Origin: an uncultured Bacteroides sp.
GTDB lineage: Bacteria > Bacteroidota > Bacteroidia > Bacteroidales > Bacteroidaceae
Direction of reading: 5' to 3'
NCBI GenBank assembly: GCA_958477465.1
Contig: CAUEFX010000004.1
Coordinates: 1 to 64,000 of the forward strand
DNA: 64,000 nucleotides
Shown here one piece after another: positions 1 to 6,649 of this stretch (its first letter is position 1; every line of letters starts with the position of its first letter). The notes beneath the pieces are model-generated. The model did not search any database, was not told the origin of the DNA, and worked only from the letters and a program-made list of their open reading frames with translations. A program made the position numbers and the translations under genes.

Positions 1-17
1 TAGTTCACTTTCGCATT

Positions 18-203
18 TTAACATAACATACCCACAGGGGTTTCGGACTGACCCGAAAAATATTTAAAAGAAAAAAGAGGATGGTCTATTTCTGACAATT
101 CACTTATTTCTCCTACACTAATTTTATTAGAACCAATAAGACCTTTTATAAAAGAAAGTTCTTTTTCATTGCTTTTTTTCTTGTCCCTTACTTTCTTGTT
201 CAT
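18..203 (-). CDS. small hypothetical protein, possible partner of the Panacea gene
   Basis: A 61-codon frame whose ATG overlaps the TGA of the upstream Panacea gene (ATGA junction), which suggests coupled translation. The product is Lys/Glu-rich and hydrophilic with no recognisable domain. The last 11 or so codons fall in a dispersed intergenic repeat (24-55) that also occurs at 13841-13872, so the 3' end may be an accidental extension or truncation made by that repeat. In SocA/Panacea toxin-antitoxin pairs the neighbour is often a small toxin; that this is one is only inference. It could also be a broken gene. Confidence 0.35.
   Translation of the reverse strand: MNKKVRDKKKSNEKELSFIKGLIGSNKISVGEISELSEIDHPLFSFKYFSGQSETPVGMLC
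24..55. repeat. dispersed 32-bp repeat, copy 1
   Basis: The stretch beginning TAACATACCCACAGGG and ending CGGACTGACCCG matches 13841-13872 at 31 of 32 positions in the same orientation. In this copy it is read as the 3' end of the 61-codon frame. Confidence 0.75.
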
Positions 204-649
204 TTCTTTAATCGAGTTTTAAAGAAAGTTTTAATCTTATCCTTTGTTATAATATTACCTTCCCCTGTTTTAGTACTTTTCCATGGAGATTCACTATGAG
301 TCATATTCATAAGACCAAGTGCGGAATATACTCCATATACCTCAAATACCTCATTAAATAACGCTACTTCTTTCTTGTTTTCAAATTCAAATTCAAAATC
401 AGAATCCAAATGAATTCCATTTTTTCCGTTATTCTTATATTCGTCATACACAGAAGGTACTACGGGACCATACATCCATGCTTCAATATCTTCGTCAAAA
501 AGTGGAGTCCCAAAATATGCTAAATGAAAACCTTGCTGATAGTACATCATTTTTTGGAGTTTCATGTTTGTCATAAACTCTTCCCCGCAACTGACCTGTT
601 CCGCTTTCTTTATAAGAATCTTTGCTATATCTGATGCTTTGTATGCCAT
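200..649 (-). CDS. Panacea-domain (SocA/GepA-like, DUF4065) protein
   Basis: A 149-residue protein of the Panacea family, which serves as the antitoxin or chaperone-like half of many toxin-antitoxin pairs and is common on phages and islands. The family pattern is visible: an N-terminal KLQKMMYYQQGFHLAYFG helix, then the acidic and aromatic turn IEAWMYGPVVPSVYDEY, then a C-terminal helix with ESPW. The internal ATG at 649 fits the family N-terminus (MAYKASDIAKILI) better than the longer frame starting at 697. The gene overlaps the 61-codon frame downstream by 4 bases and lies next to an orphan HigA antitoxin. It is AT-rich, consistent with transfer. Family assignment is firm; the partner is not known. 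Confidence 0.8.
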   Translation of the reverse strand: MAYKASDIAKILIKKAEQVSCGEEFMTNMKLQKMMYYQQGFHLAYFGTPLFDEDIEAWMYGPVVPSVYDEYKNNGKNGIHLDSDFEFEFENKKEVALFNEVFEVYGVYSALGLMNMTHSESPWKSTKTGEGNIITKDKIKTFFKTRLKK

Positions 650-737
650 ATTTTTCTTTTTTCTGCAAATTAAAACAATTAAATCGAACAATGTCATTCA
701 TTAATAAAAATTGGCGATAGCCAACTATAATAATAGC

Positions 738-759
738 CACAGAGTACACAGAGTAACAC
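738..759. repeat. CACAGAGTACACAGAG repeat, copy 1
   Basis: CCACAGAGTACACAGAG followed by TAACA occurs here and again near 13746-13778 (extended with AGGAACACAGAG). An inverted partial copy (CTCTGTGTACTCTGC) sits at 13923-13937. It is a short intergenic repeat of unknown function. Confidence 0.6.
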
Positions 760-834
760 TATTGTCAGTATGTTTTTGAAATCATATCAGCTAACTTACC
801 ACCTTATAAAGTTTCCTATATTAGAAACTTTTTG

Positions 835-842
835 TATATTTG
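835..842 (+). promoter_or_regulatory. -7 promoter box of the HigBA remnant
   Basis: TATATTTG matches the Bacteroidetes -7 consensus TAnnTTTG. It lies 22 bases before the toxin-gene remnant, so the old operon promoter appears to survive and should now drive the antitoxin. Confidence 0.6.
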
Positions 843-863
843 CAATCATAGTTTCTTCAATCT

Positions 864-1056
864 TTAGACGAGAAAGTAAGAGACAAAATAGCTTATAATA
901 TCGGGAAAAGTATGCTTGTTTTAGACAAAGAGCTCTTCAAAAAATTAGGAGACACGGATATATGGAAAGACACAAAAGACACCCTCAAAAGAAATTTTAA
1001 AAGCACAAGAAATAAGAAAAGAATATTTTAACTCTAAAACAAATAATCATGGATAA
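864..1056 (+). pseudogene. HigB/RelE-type toxin gene, decayed
   Basis: Two fragments of one toxin are visible in different frames. From 864 to 965 the frame reads LDEKVRDKIAYNIGKSM followed by LVLDKELFKKLGDTDIW, the N-terminal half of Bacteroides HigB-like toxins. From 964 the other frame reads KTQKTPSKEILKAQEIRK and EYFNSKTNNHG, the C-terminal end. The missing middle (about 35-40 residues in intact relatives, holding the core strand and the ATHG segment) has been deleted at about 963-966 with a frame change. The 5' end is also gone: the frame runs upstream into TAG at 849 with no start codon. The stop at 1054-1056 overlaps the antitoxin ATG at 1049, the usual toxin-antitoxin arrangement. Confidence 0.8.
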
Positions 1057-1366
1057 ATTAAAACTATACACTCATGAAGAAATGTTAGATGCTGTAGTAG
1101 GTGTCAAAGGGACTCCAAGACGGAATAAATATGAAGCCGATATAGACAATTTTCTTATTGGCGAAGCTATAAAAAAAGCAAGAGAAGCCAAAAATCTTAC
1201 ACAAGAACAACTTGGAGAACTTATGGGAGTAAAAAAAGCCCAAATTTCAAAAATAGAAAGTGGGAAAAGTGTAACTTTCTCTACAATAGTTAGAGCATTC
1301 AAGGCAATGGGAGTAAAATCCGCAAACTTGGAATTAAGTTCTTTAGGAAAAGTTGCTCTTTGGTAG
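1049..1366 (+). CDS. higA: HigA-type antitoxin, XRE-family helix-turn-helix
   Basis: An intact 105-residue antitoxin. The C-terminal half (about residues 35-90) is a Cro/C1-type helix-turn-helix, AIKKAREAKNLTQEQLGELM then VKKAQISKIESGKS, which binds the operon's own promoter. The N-terminal 30 residues would normally clamp the toxin. Its start overlaps the end of the toxin relic. With the toxin gene broken it is an orphan, kept either as a repressor or as protection against related toxins. The frame is undamaged, in contrast to its neighbour. Confidence 0.88.
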   Translation: MDKLKLYTHEEMLDAVVGVKGTPRRNKYEADIDNFLIGEAIKKAREAKNLTQEQLGELMGVKKAQISKIESGKSVTFSTIVRAFKAMGVKSANLELSSLGKVALW

Positions 1367-1428
1367 TAACTTGAAAATATTTATATATAATAAATAATGC
1401 TATGACCAGTAGCAATTTCTCACAAAAA

Positions 1429-1530
1429 GAGGGTGTGTCAATACTCTTTTTGTGAGAAATTCATCCCTGCTACAGATTGAATGAAGTGGCAGGAATGAAT
1501 CTTTCTATTTGGGCATTATGACACACCCTC
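1429..1530. mobile_element. 102-bp MITE-like palindromic element
   Basis: The element has perfect 12-bp terminal inverted repeats, GAGGGTGTGTCA (1429-1440) and TGACACACCCTC (1519-1530). Inside are further imperfect inverted arms (TTCATCCCTGCTAC against GTGGCAGGAATGAA). In addition, 1416-1431 (TTTCTCACAAAAAGAG) pairs perfectly with 1444-1459. It is non-coding. A degenerate inverted copy, interrupted by another element, is at 12992-13135. Confidence 0.75.
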
Positions 1531-1732
1531 AACAAGCTATCGTTCAGGAACCATTATTCAAAACAGCTCCTCTTCAACGATAATTTCAATCAAAATCTAA
1601 TTAGAAACAGTTATAGAGAGGATTATACTCCCCATACACTGCCGGCATTGTTGTTTATTCGTTCGATAAACCAAACAAATGCAGTTTTTACCTTTTTCAT
1701 AACCAATAATTTAACTAATACCTAAAAACTAA

Positions 1733-1794
1733 GAGTCTGCCTAAAAATACCTTTTAAAAGTATTTCCCAGTTTGGGCAATAATTAAACAGACTC
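1733..1794. mobile_element. 62-bp inverted-repeat element with GAGTCTG ends
   Basis: Termini are GAGTCTG (1733-1739) and CAGACTC (1788-1794), with an internal near-palindrome around TACCTTTTAAAAGTA. The same GAGTCTG-TT-AA start recurs at 6091 next to another inverted repeat, so this looks like a family of small non-autonomous elements. Confidence 0.5.
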
Positions 1795-2028
1795 CAACTT
1801 ACCTGAAAAAGGGGAAATCAGTGTAACATCACATATCCCCAAATCATCGGATCGGCTTGTCCGATTTTGCTCAACAATCTTTTTACCTTTTTCATATCAA
1901 ATCTTTCTGTTTTTGTGTGTACCCCTTGAAAACGATGCAAATGTAACCGGTCTGAAAATAAAACGAATTGACCTAAAGCAAAAACAAATATTTTATCCCC
2001 ATTTATTGATTTGCGTCAAGCATTTTTG

Positions 2029-2036
2029 TACTTTTG
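2029..2036 (+). promoter_or_regulatory. -7 box of the Crp-family gene
   Basis: TACTTTTG fits TAnnTTTG, with a TTG (2006-2008) 20 bases upstream as a -33 element. The predicted start of transcription is about 2043 and the ATG is at 2073. Confidence 0.6.
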
Positions 2037-2072
2037 CAGACACAGCCACAATAACGAATACCAGAAAACGCT

Positions 2073-2654
2073 ATGGACATATTAAAAGAGACAGTGGACG
2101 CTGTCGTTAATTCCCGATTTCCCGAAATGAGCAAGGAAGGACGCCGGCAGTTAGCGGAAGTCCTGATACGTAAAAACGTAAACAAAGGCGAGATTATCCT
2201 GAATGAGGGGCAAATTGCACGCGATCTGATATTTGTGGGCAAAGGCATGGTTCGCCAATTCTATTATAAAAACGGTAAAGATGTAACCGAACACTTTTCC
2301 TACGAAGGCTGCATAGTGATGTGCATAGAAAGCCTCCTCAAGCAAGAGCCCACCCGACTGATGGTAGAAGCATTGGAACAATCGGTCATATATCTTTTTC
2401 CTTTTGCAACATTGCAAAAGCTACTGGAGACCAATCCGGAGATTAATCTGTTTTATAGAAAAGTACTGGAATATTCATTGATTGTTTCGCAAGTCAAAGC
2501 TGACTCCTGGCGTTTCGAAACGGCAAGAGAACGCTACAATCTGTTGCTCGAGCATCATCCGGAAATTATCAGGCGCGCACCCTTGTCGCACATCGCTTCG
2601 TATCTGCTGATGACTCCGGAAACATTGAGCCGGGTCCGCTCGGGGGTATTATAA
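2073..2654 (+). CDS. Crp/Fnr-family transcriptional regulator
   Basis: A 193-residue cytoplasmic regulator. Residues about 30-120 form a cyclic-nucleotide-binding-type beta roll (KGEIILNEGQIARDLIFVGKG, then VRQFYYKNGKDVTEHFSYEG). Residues about 150-193 are a helix-turn-helix ending in HIASYLLMTPETLSRVRSG, typical of Bacteroides Crp/Fnr proteins. No Fnr-type N-terminal cysteine cluster is present, so an oxygen-sensing Fe-S role is unlikely. The effector is unknown. It ends 6 bases from the end of the convergent AraC-type gene. Confidence 0.88.
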   Translation: MDILKETVDAVVNSRFPEMSKEGRRQLAEVLIRKNVNKGEIILNEGQIARDLIFVGKGMVRQFYYKNGKDVTEHFSYEGCIVMCIESLLKQEPTRLMVEALEQSVIYLFPFATLQKLLETNPEINLFYRKVLEYSLIVSQVKADSWRFETARERYNLLLEHHPEIIRRAPLSHIASYLLMTPETLSRVRSGVL

Positions 2655-2660
2655 ACCTGC

Positions 2661-3542
2661 TCAGCTCCGCCTGTATTCCTTGGGAGACATGCCCACATAA
2701 TGCTTGAAGTATTTACCAAAGAAGGACTGGTTGGAGAAATGAAGATACTCGGCTATCTCCTGTACGCTCATCTCGGAAGACTTCAATAAAACACGGGCTT
2801 CCAGAATGACAAAATTATCAATCCATTCACCGGCCGTCTTGCCACTCACCTCTTTCACCACACCCGAAAGATGCTTGGGAGTCAGGCACAGCTTATTGGC
2901 ATAAAACGTCACCGAACGGTCTATCCTATAATGAGCAGAGACTTCACGCATAAATTTCTCAAAAAGCTCTTCCTTCCGGCTCTTCGGGCGAATCGTATTG
3001 GCAGGCATGTGCTTGCGGCAAAAATTATAGATGTCATAAAACATGGCGGCAATAATGCCTTTCGCTATCTCTTTACGGAATACATTATCCTTCATCTTTA
3101 CTTTTTTCCATAAAAAGGCGTGGTATTCCATGATACACTCCTGCTCTTCTTCATTCAAAGGGATGCAAGGATGCTCTTTGATATAAAACATAAAGGACAG
3201 CAACTCTTTCACCTGCGTAAAAGTCCGGTCGACAAACTGCGGTGAAACTGCGATAAAAACACCGGAGAAATCATCACTCCTATTCATGCGTTGAATAATC
3301 TGTTCGGGAAGAGTCATCAACAAGGTGCCGGCCGTCAGTTTGTATTCTCTCAAATTTACGCAAACAGTACCTTCACCGGCAAGGCAAACCGCTATTACGG
3401 CTGCATTAATACGGCTTGGATATTCATCCATAGGAATATCCGCAACATCATTGAATATAGCAAAGTCATTCTCTATGAAATCGATCTTCCGCAATCCGTG
3501 CTCGGAAGATATGTTTACTTGTGGGATCACTTCATTATTCAT
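2661..3542 (-). CDS. AraC-family transcriptional regulator
   Basis: About 293 residues from the internal ATG at 3542. The N-terminal part resembles a cupin-type sensing domain (CLAGEGTVCVNLREYKLTAG). The last 100 residues hold the two AraC helix-turn-helix motifs, VTFYANKLCLTPKHLSGVVK and MSVQEIAEYLHFSNQSFFGK, ending in GMSPKEYRRS. The longer frame from 3581 is rejected because it would start upstream of the -7 box at 3560-3567. Ligand and targets are unknown; the neighbouring TonB receptor is a possible target by proximity only. Confidence 0.88.
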   Translation of the reverse strand: MNNEVIPQVNISSEHGLRKIDFIENDFAIFNDVADIPMDEYPSRINAAVIAVCLAGEGTVCVNLREYKLTAGTLLMTLPEQIIQRMNRSDDFSGVFIAVSPQFVDRTFTQVKELLSFMFYIKEHPCIPLNEEEQECIMEYHAFLWKKVKMKDNVFRKEIAKGIIAAMFYDIYNFCRKHMPANTIRPKSRKEELFEKFMREVSAHYRIDRSVTFYANKLCLTPKHLSGVVKEVSGKTAGEWIDNFVILEARVLLKSSEMSVQEIAEYLHFSNQSFFGKYFKHYVGMSPKEYRRS

Positions 3543-3559
3543 TTTATCGCATTTTTTCG

Positions 3560-3567
3560 CAAATATA
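3560..3567 (-). promoter_or_regulatory. -7 box of the AraC-family gene
   Basis: On the minus strand this reads TATATTTG, matching TAnnTTTG. It lies 18 bases before the chosen ATG at 3542 and excludes the longer start. Confidence 0.6.
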
Positions 3568-3656
3568 TATATAAAATCCATTAATACTATTCCATTCCTC
3601 CATTTATTAGGAAATCCGAATAATTATACAGTCTGAGATCCGTACTCGCCGATAAC

Positions 3657-3685
3657 AAAAAAGAGGGTGACAAAACCCTCTTTTT
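3657..3685. terminator. bidirectional terminator
   Basis: AAAAAAGAGGG (3657-3667) pairs with CCCTCTTTTT (3676-3685) around a short loop. Runs of A and T on both sides let it work on either strand. It follows the end of the TonB receptor gene on the minus strand. Confidence 0.75.
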
Positions 3686-3727
3686 AACCAGACTGCCCTT
3701 GATACAGATGTCTGCGGCAAGGGTGAT

Positions 3728-6061
3728 TTAATTCGTGATCTTCACCCCGATAAAATAAGTACGCGGCTGTGTAGGGCCATAGAAATAGCCGGAGTCACGG
3801 AATTCACCCTGATCCAGGTCTTTCTGGAAACTGTTAAAAACATTCTGCACGCCTGTATTCAGTTGCAATTTGATGTGATCGTGCAATACGAAAGTATAGT
3901 TCAGTTTCAGATTGAGATCAAAAAACTGAGGAGTGTTCTCCATACGGTCTTCATTAATATAGCCGGCCATGTGGGGCACAATCATTTTTCCGGTATAAGT
4001 ACCCGACAAAGAGAAATCAAAATGCTTGGCCGGTGCGGAAGTGAAAGTAAAATAGCCGTAATAATCCGGTGTACGAGGCATGCGGCGGGTAGTGAGATCG
4101 GGAAGTCCATCCACAGTTCCCTCGCGCCACACGACGTCCCGGGTATAGCGGCTGCGCTGTGCCGTGAATCCCAGTTGAAACTGTGCTTCGCGTCCGTGGG
4201 CAATCTTCGCATCGAGGTTTGCACCATACACGCGGGCACCGTATGCATTACGGCGTTCTTTAATGATATCTCCATTTTCGTCTTCACCGATATTGGTCAG
4301 CATGAACACATGACGCAAATCCGTATAAAATCCCTCGAGCAGGATATTCGCCTGCCAGTGCCCGATGGGCAGAGTCCAGTCTACGGATCCACTGTAACTA
4401 TTGGAACGTTCCTCACGCAGGTTATCGGCCAGCTTTATCTGAATTCCCTCACCTCCTACGGCTGTAACATGCAGGTCCTCGTCATAAGCCTGCGGAGCAC
4501 GGAAACCGGTAGAATAGGTCAGACGCGCCTGAAATTTATCGGTGGGCTTATAGAGCAAGTTCACACGCGGACTGAAAATGAGCTTGTCAATCAGATTATG
4601 TTTATCCATACGTAAGCCAATGAGCATCGTCAGCTGATTCATACGCCATTCGTTTTGGATGAAAGTTCCAGCCACACGGACATTCTGTTTCATATCGCGG
4701 TGATAGCCGGTCATGACATCGTGCAACGAGTTGTCCTGGTACTCGAAACCACCGGTAAAGGTAGCAGGGGCAAAGAAGCAATGCGCCATCTGCCCCACAT
4801 ACATACCTCCCAACACCCAAGTCAGGTCTTTGGTTTTGCCGTATGCTTGGGTATTTCGCTGTGCACCATAATAACTGTTGCGATCCGTATGCTGAATAGA
4901 GCCATACAAAGACATTTTGTGCTTTGCCTCATTCCAATAATGATCGTAACTCAACCCACCGCTATTGATGACGTGTTTGGTCTGTTCGGTAATATCCGTT
5001 TCATGCGGCTGCAAGTCGAACTTATTTCCGCCACGGCGGAATTCATTGGTAGTGTGGTATTCTATATTGATGCGGCTATTGTAGGACGGGCGGTAATAGG
5101 CGCGCATCCCGAAAGTATTCATATTCAGTTTTCCCAATTCGGAAAAGCCGTCGCCATCGGCATCATACGGATTGCGGTTGCGATATGTCTCATAAAGGGC
5201 AATGCCGTAACTGTTGTCCTTCGCCACCAGCGAGACATTTCCACCCATGTATTGCTCCCAGGACTTGCCGTTCATGTTCGACATCATGCTGGATACCTGA
5301 AATGAATTGCTGACAGGGTCTTTCGTGATAATGTTGATGGTTCCTCCTACGGCATTGGCGCCAAACAAGGCAGACCCTCCGCCACGTACGACCTCTACCC
5401 GCTCGATCATGTTTACCGGAATCTGCTCCAACCCATACACCCCGGAGAGAGCGCTGATAATCGGACGGCTGTTTATCAATATCTGCGAATAAGGCCCCTC
5501 CAGACCATTGATGCGTACTTGAGGGAAACCACAGTTCTGGCAATTGTTTTCCACACGCAGTCCGGACTGAAAGTTCAATGACTTTGCAAGATCAGTAGAA
5601 TTTACCGCTTCGAAAAGTTTGGCACTCATCACATTCACAACTACGGGAGCTTCACGGCGGTTCACCTCATTGCGATTGGCCGACACGACCACTTCGTCGG
5701 TCGTGAAACTCTCTTCTTCCATCTGAAAATGGAGAACGGCCGTAAAGTCCTTACTTACCGCCACACTCTTTTGCTGGGTTTTATACCCCAGTGCCTGTAC
5801 CTGCAAGGTGTATTCGCCCGGAGCAAGATGCCGAAACTCAAATTGCCCCTCATCATTAGACACAGCCCCTGATGCGCGGTATTTGTCGGGGACACTCCCT
5901 CCGTTGTAACTGACAATGCGTATAGTAGCATAAGGGATATTCTCTTCGGTTCCTTTCACAATCACGTGACCGGAAATCATATTGCCTTCCTTAATAGGAT
6001 TGACGGCATAGGTAGTCATGCTCAGACAAAAAAGCATGAGCAGGATGATAGATTTCTTCAT
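3728..6061 (-). CDS. TonB-dependent outer-membrane receptor, probably for a metal or metal complex
   Basis: A 777-residue receptor. Order of parts: signal peptide (1-19), carboxypeptidase-regulatory-like domain (about 28-112), plug domain (about 120-245, with the VEVVRGGGSALFGANAVGGTI signature), and a beta barrel to the end. The plug carries a Cys pair (C174 and C177, NNCQNCGF) followed by QVRINGLEG. It is not paired with a SusD-like protein, so glycan import is unlikely. The gene upstream encodes a His-rich small protein, supporting a metal or metal-chelate substrate (inference). The C-terminus is VKITN rather than an aromatic residue. Energy would come from TonB/ExbBD encoded elsewhere. 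Confidence 0.88.
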   Translation of the reverse strand: MKKSIILLMLFCLSMTTYAVNPIKEGNMISGHVIVKGTEENIPYATIRIVSYNGGSVPDKYRASGAVSNDEGQFEFRHLAPGEYTLQVQALGYKTQQKSVAVSKDFTAVLHFQMEEESFTTDEVVVSANRNEVNRREAPVVVNVMSAKLFEAVNSTDLAKSLNFQSGLRVENNCQNCGFPQVRINGLEGPYSQILINSRPIISALSGVYGLEQIPVNMIERVEVVRGGGSALFGANAVGGTINIITKDPVSNSFQVSSMMSNMNGKSWEQYMGGNVSLVAKDNSYGIALYETYRNRNPYDADGDGFSELGKLNMNTFGMRAYYRPSYNSRINIEYHTTNEFRRGGNKFDLQPHETDITEQTKHVINSGGLSYDHYWNEAKHKMSLYGSIQHTDRNSYYGAQRNTQAYGKTKDLTWVLGGMYVGQMAHCFFAPATFTGGFEYQDNSLHDVMTGYHRDMKQNVRVAGTFIQNEWRMNQLTMLIGLRMDKHNLIDKLIFSPRVNLLYKPTDKFQARLTYSTGFRAPQAYDEDLHVTAVGGEGIQIKLADNLREERSNSYSGSVDWTLPIGHWQANILLEGFYTDLRHVFMLTNIGEDENGDIIKERRNAYGARVYGANLDAKIAHGREAQFQLGFTAQRSRYTRDVVWREGTVDGLPDLTTRRMPRTPDYYGYFTFTSAPAKHFDFSLSGTYTGKMIVPHMAGYINEDRMENTPQFFDLNLKLNYTFVLHDHIKLQLNTGVQNVFNSFQKDLDQGEFRDSGYFYGPTQPRTYFIGVKITN

Positions 6062-6096
6062 TCTGAAATAAATAAATGTACATAAAATAAGAGTCT

Positions 6097-6142
6097 GTTC
6101 AAATTTTGCTCCATATCATTCTGACAAGAGGAAAATTTGAAC
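6097..6142. repeat. inverted repeat in the leader of the TonB receptor gene
   Basis: GTTCAAATTTT (6097-6107) pairs with AAAATTTGAAC (6132-6142). The block starts with GAGTCTGTTC (6091), the same terminus as the element at 1733-1794. It lies in the 138-bp gap between the His-rich gene and the receptor gene and could form a hairpin in their shared message. Confidence 0.5.
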
Positions 6143-6199
6143 CGGGTTTAGAACCTGTCCAATTTCTGTTCAGGCACTTATAAAATCTCACTTTGGGGG

Positions 6200-6541
6200 T
6201 TATCCGACTCTCTGTACCGGCGGAGCACGAAGAGACACCACACACCTATGGGTCTCCGGCATAACAGGAATATCCGTCTGCTGCAGCAAACAGCCAAGCA
6301 ACGGACGTATAGCTTCTATATGGATAGGTATATCTGCCTCTAATGAACAAAATGAGGACAGACGGGCTATGGCTATGACTTCGGTTTTGAAATGGGTATG
6401 CTTGCCATGACCGGGGTGAGAATGCACTACCATGACCCCGTTTACGTAGTGTACATGGGAAAACATCGTAATGCTTGCCTGGTACACGATAAACAGCGCC
6501 AACAACAGAAGGGATGATAGAACTCTTTTTATACGTCTCAC
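6200..6541 (-). CDS. His-rich small secreted or membrane-anchored protein (GTG start)
   Basis: A 113-residue product with an N-terminal hydrophobic segment (residues 8-24) followed at once by a His-rich stretch: H29, H31, H40, H42, H45, H48 and H50 (HSHPGHGKHTH). Such spacing suits Zn, Ni, Co or Cu binding. The start is GTG at 6541. The next ATG would delete the membrane segment, so GTG is preferred. It is 138 bases upstream of a TonB receptor on the same strand and begins downstream of a promoter embedded in a perfect 13-bp inverted repeat. I do not recognise a named family; a metal-binding accessory of the receptor is inference. Confidence 0.65.
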   Translation of the reverse strand: MRRIKRVLSSLLLLALFIVYQASITMFSHVHYVNGVMVVHSHPGHGKHTHFKTEVIAIARLSSFCSLEADIPIHIEAIRPLLGCLLQQTDIPVMPETHRCVVSLRAPPVQRVG

Positions 6542-6546
6542 CTGTT

Positions 6547-6588
6547 ATACTTACCTTTGTTTAGTATTGAAGCCGCAAAGGTAAGTAT
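6547..6588 (-). promoter_or_regulatory. promoter within a 13-bp inverted repeat (operator candidate)
   Basis: ATACTTACCTTTG (6547-6559) and CAAAGGTAAGTAT (6576-6588) are perfect inverted copies separated by 16 bases. On the minus strand the -7 box TACCTTTG (6576-6583) lies inside one arm and the start of transcription would fall between the arms. A repressor bound here would block the His-rich gene and TonB receptor. Confidence 0.55.
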
Positions 6589-6649
6589 TATCAGGAGGAT
6601 TTTTAGATAAAAAGTAATTATTTAAGCAGTAAAATCATAAAAGGAACCA

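Larger units (their letters stand above)
1367..2072. other. intergenic region with mobile-element relics
   Basis: No gene is seen in this 0.7-kb stretch. It holds a palindromic MITE-like element (1429-1530), a second inverted-repeat element (1733-1794), and the promoter of the Crp-family gene. The short frame at 1913-2110 crosses that promoter and has no protein-like composition. Confidence 0.6.
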
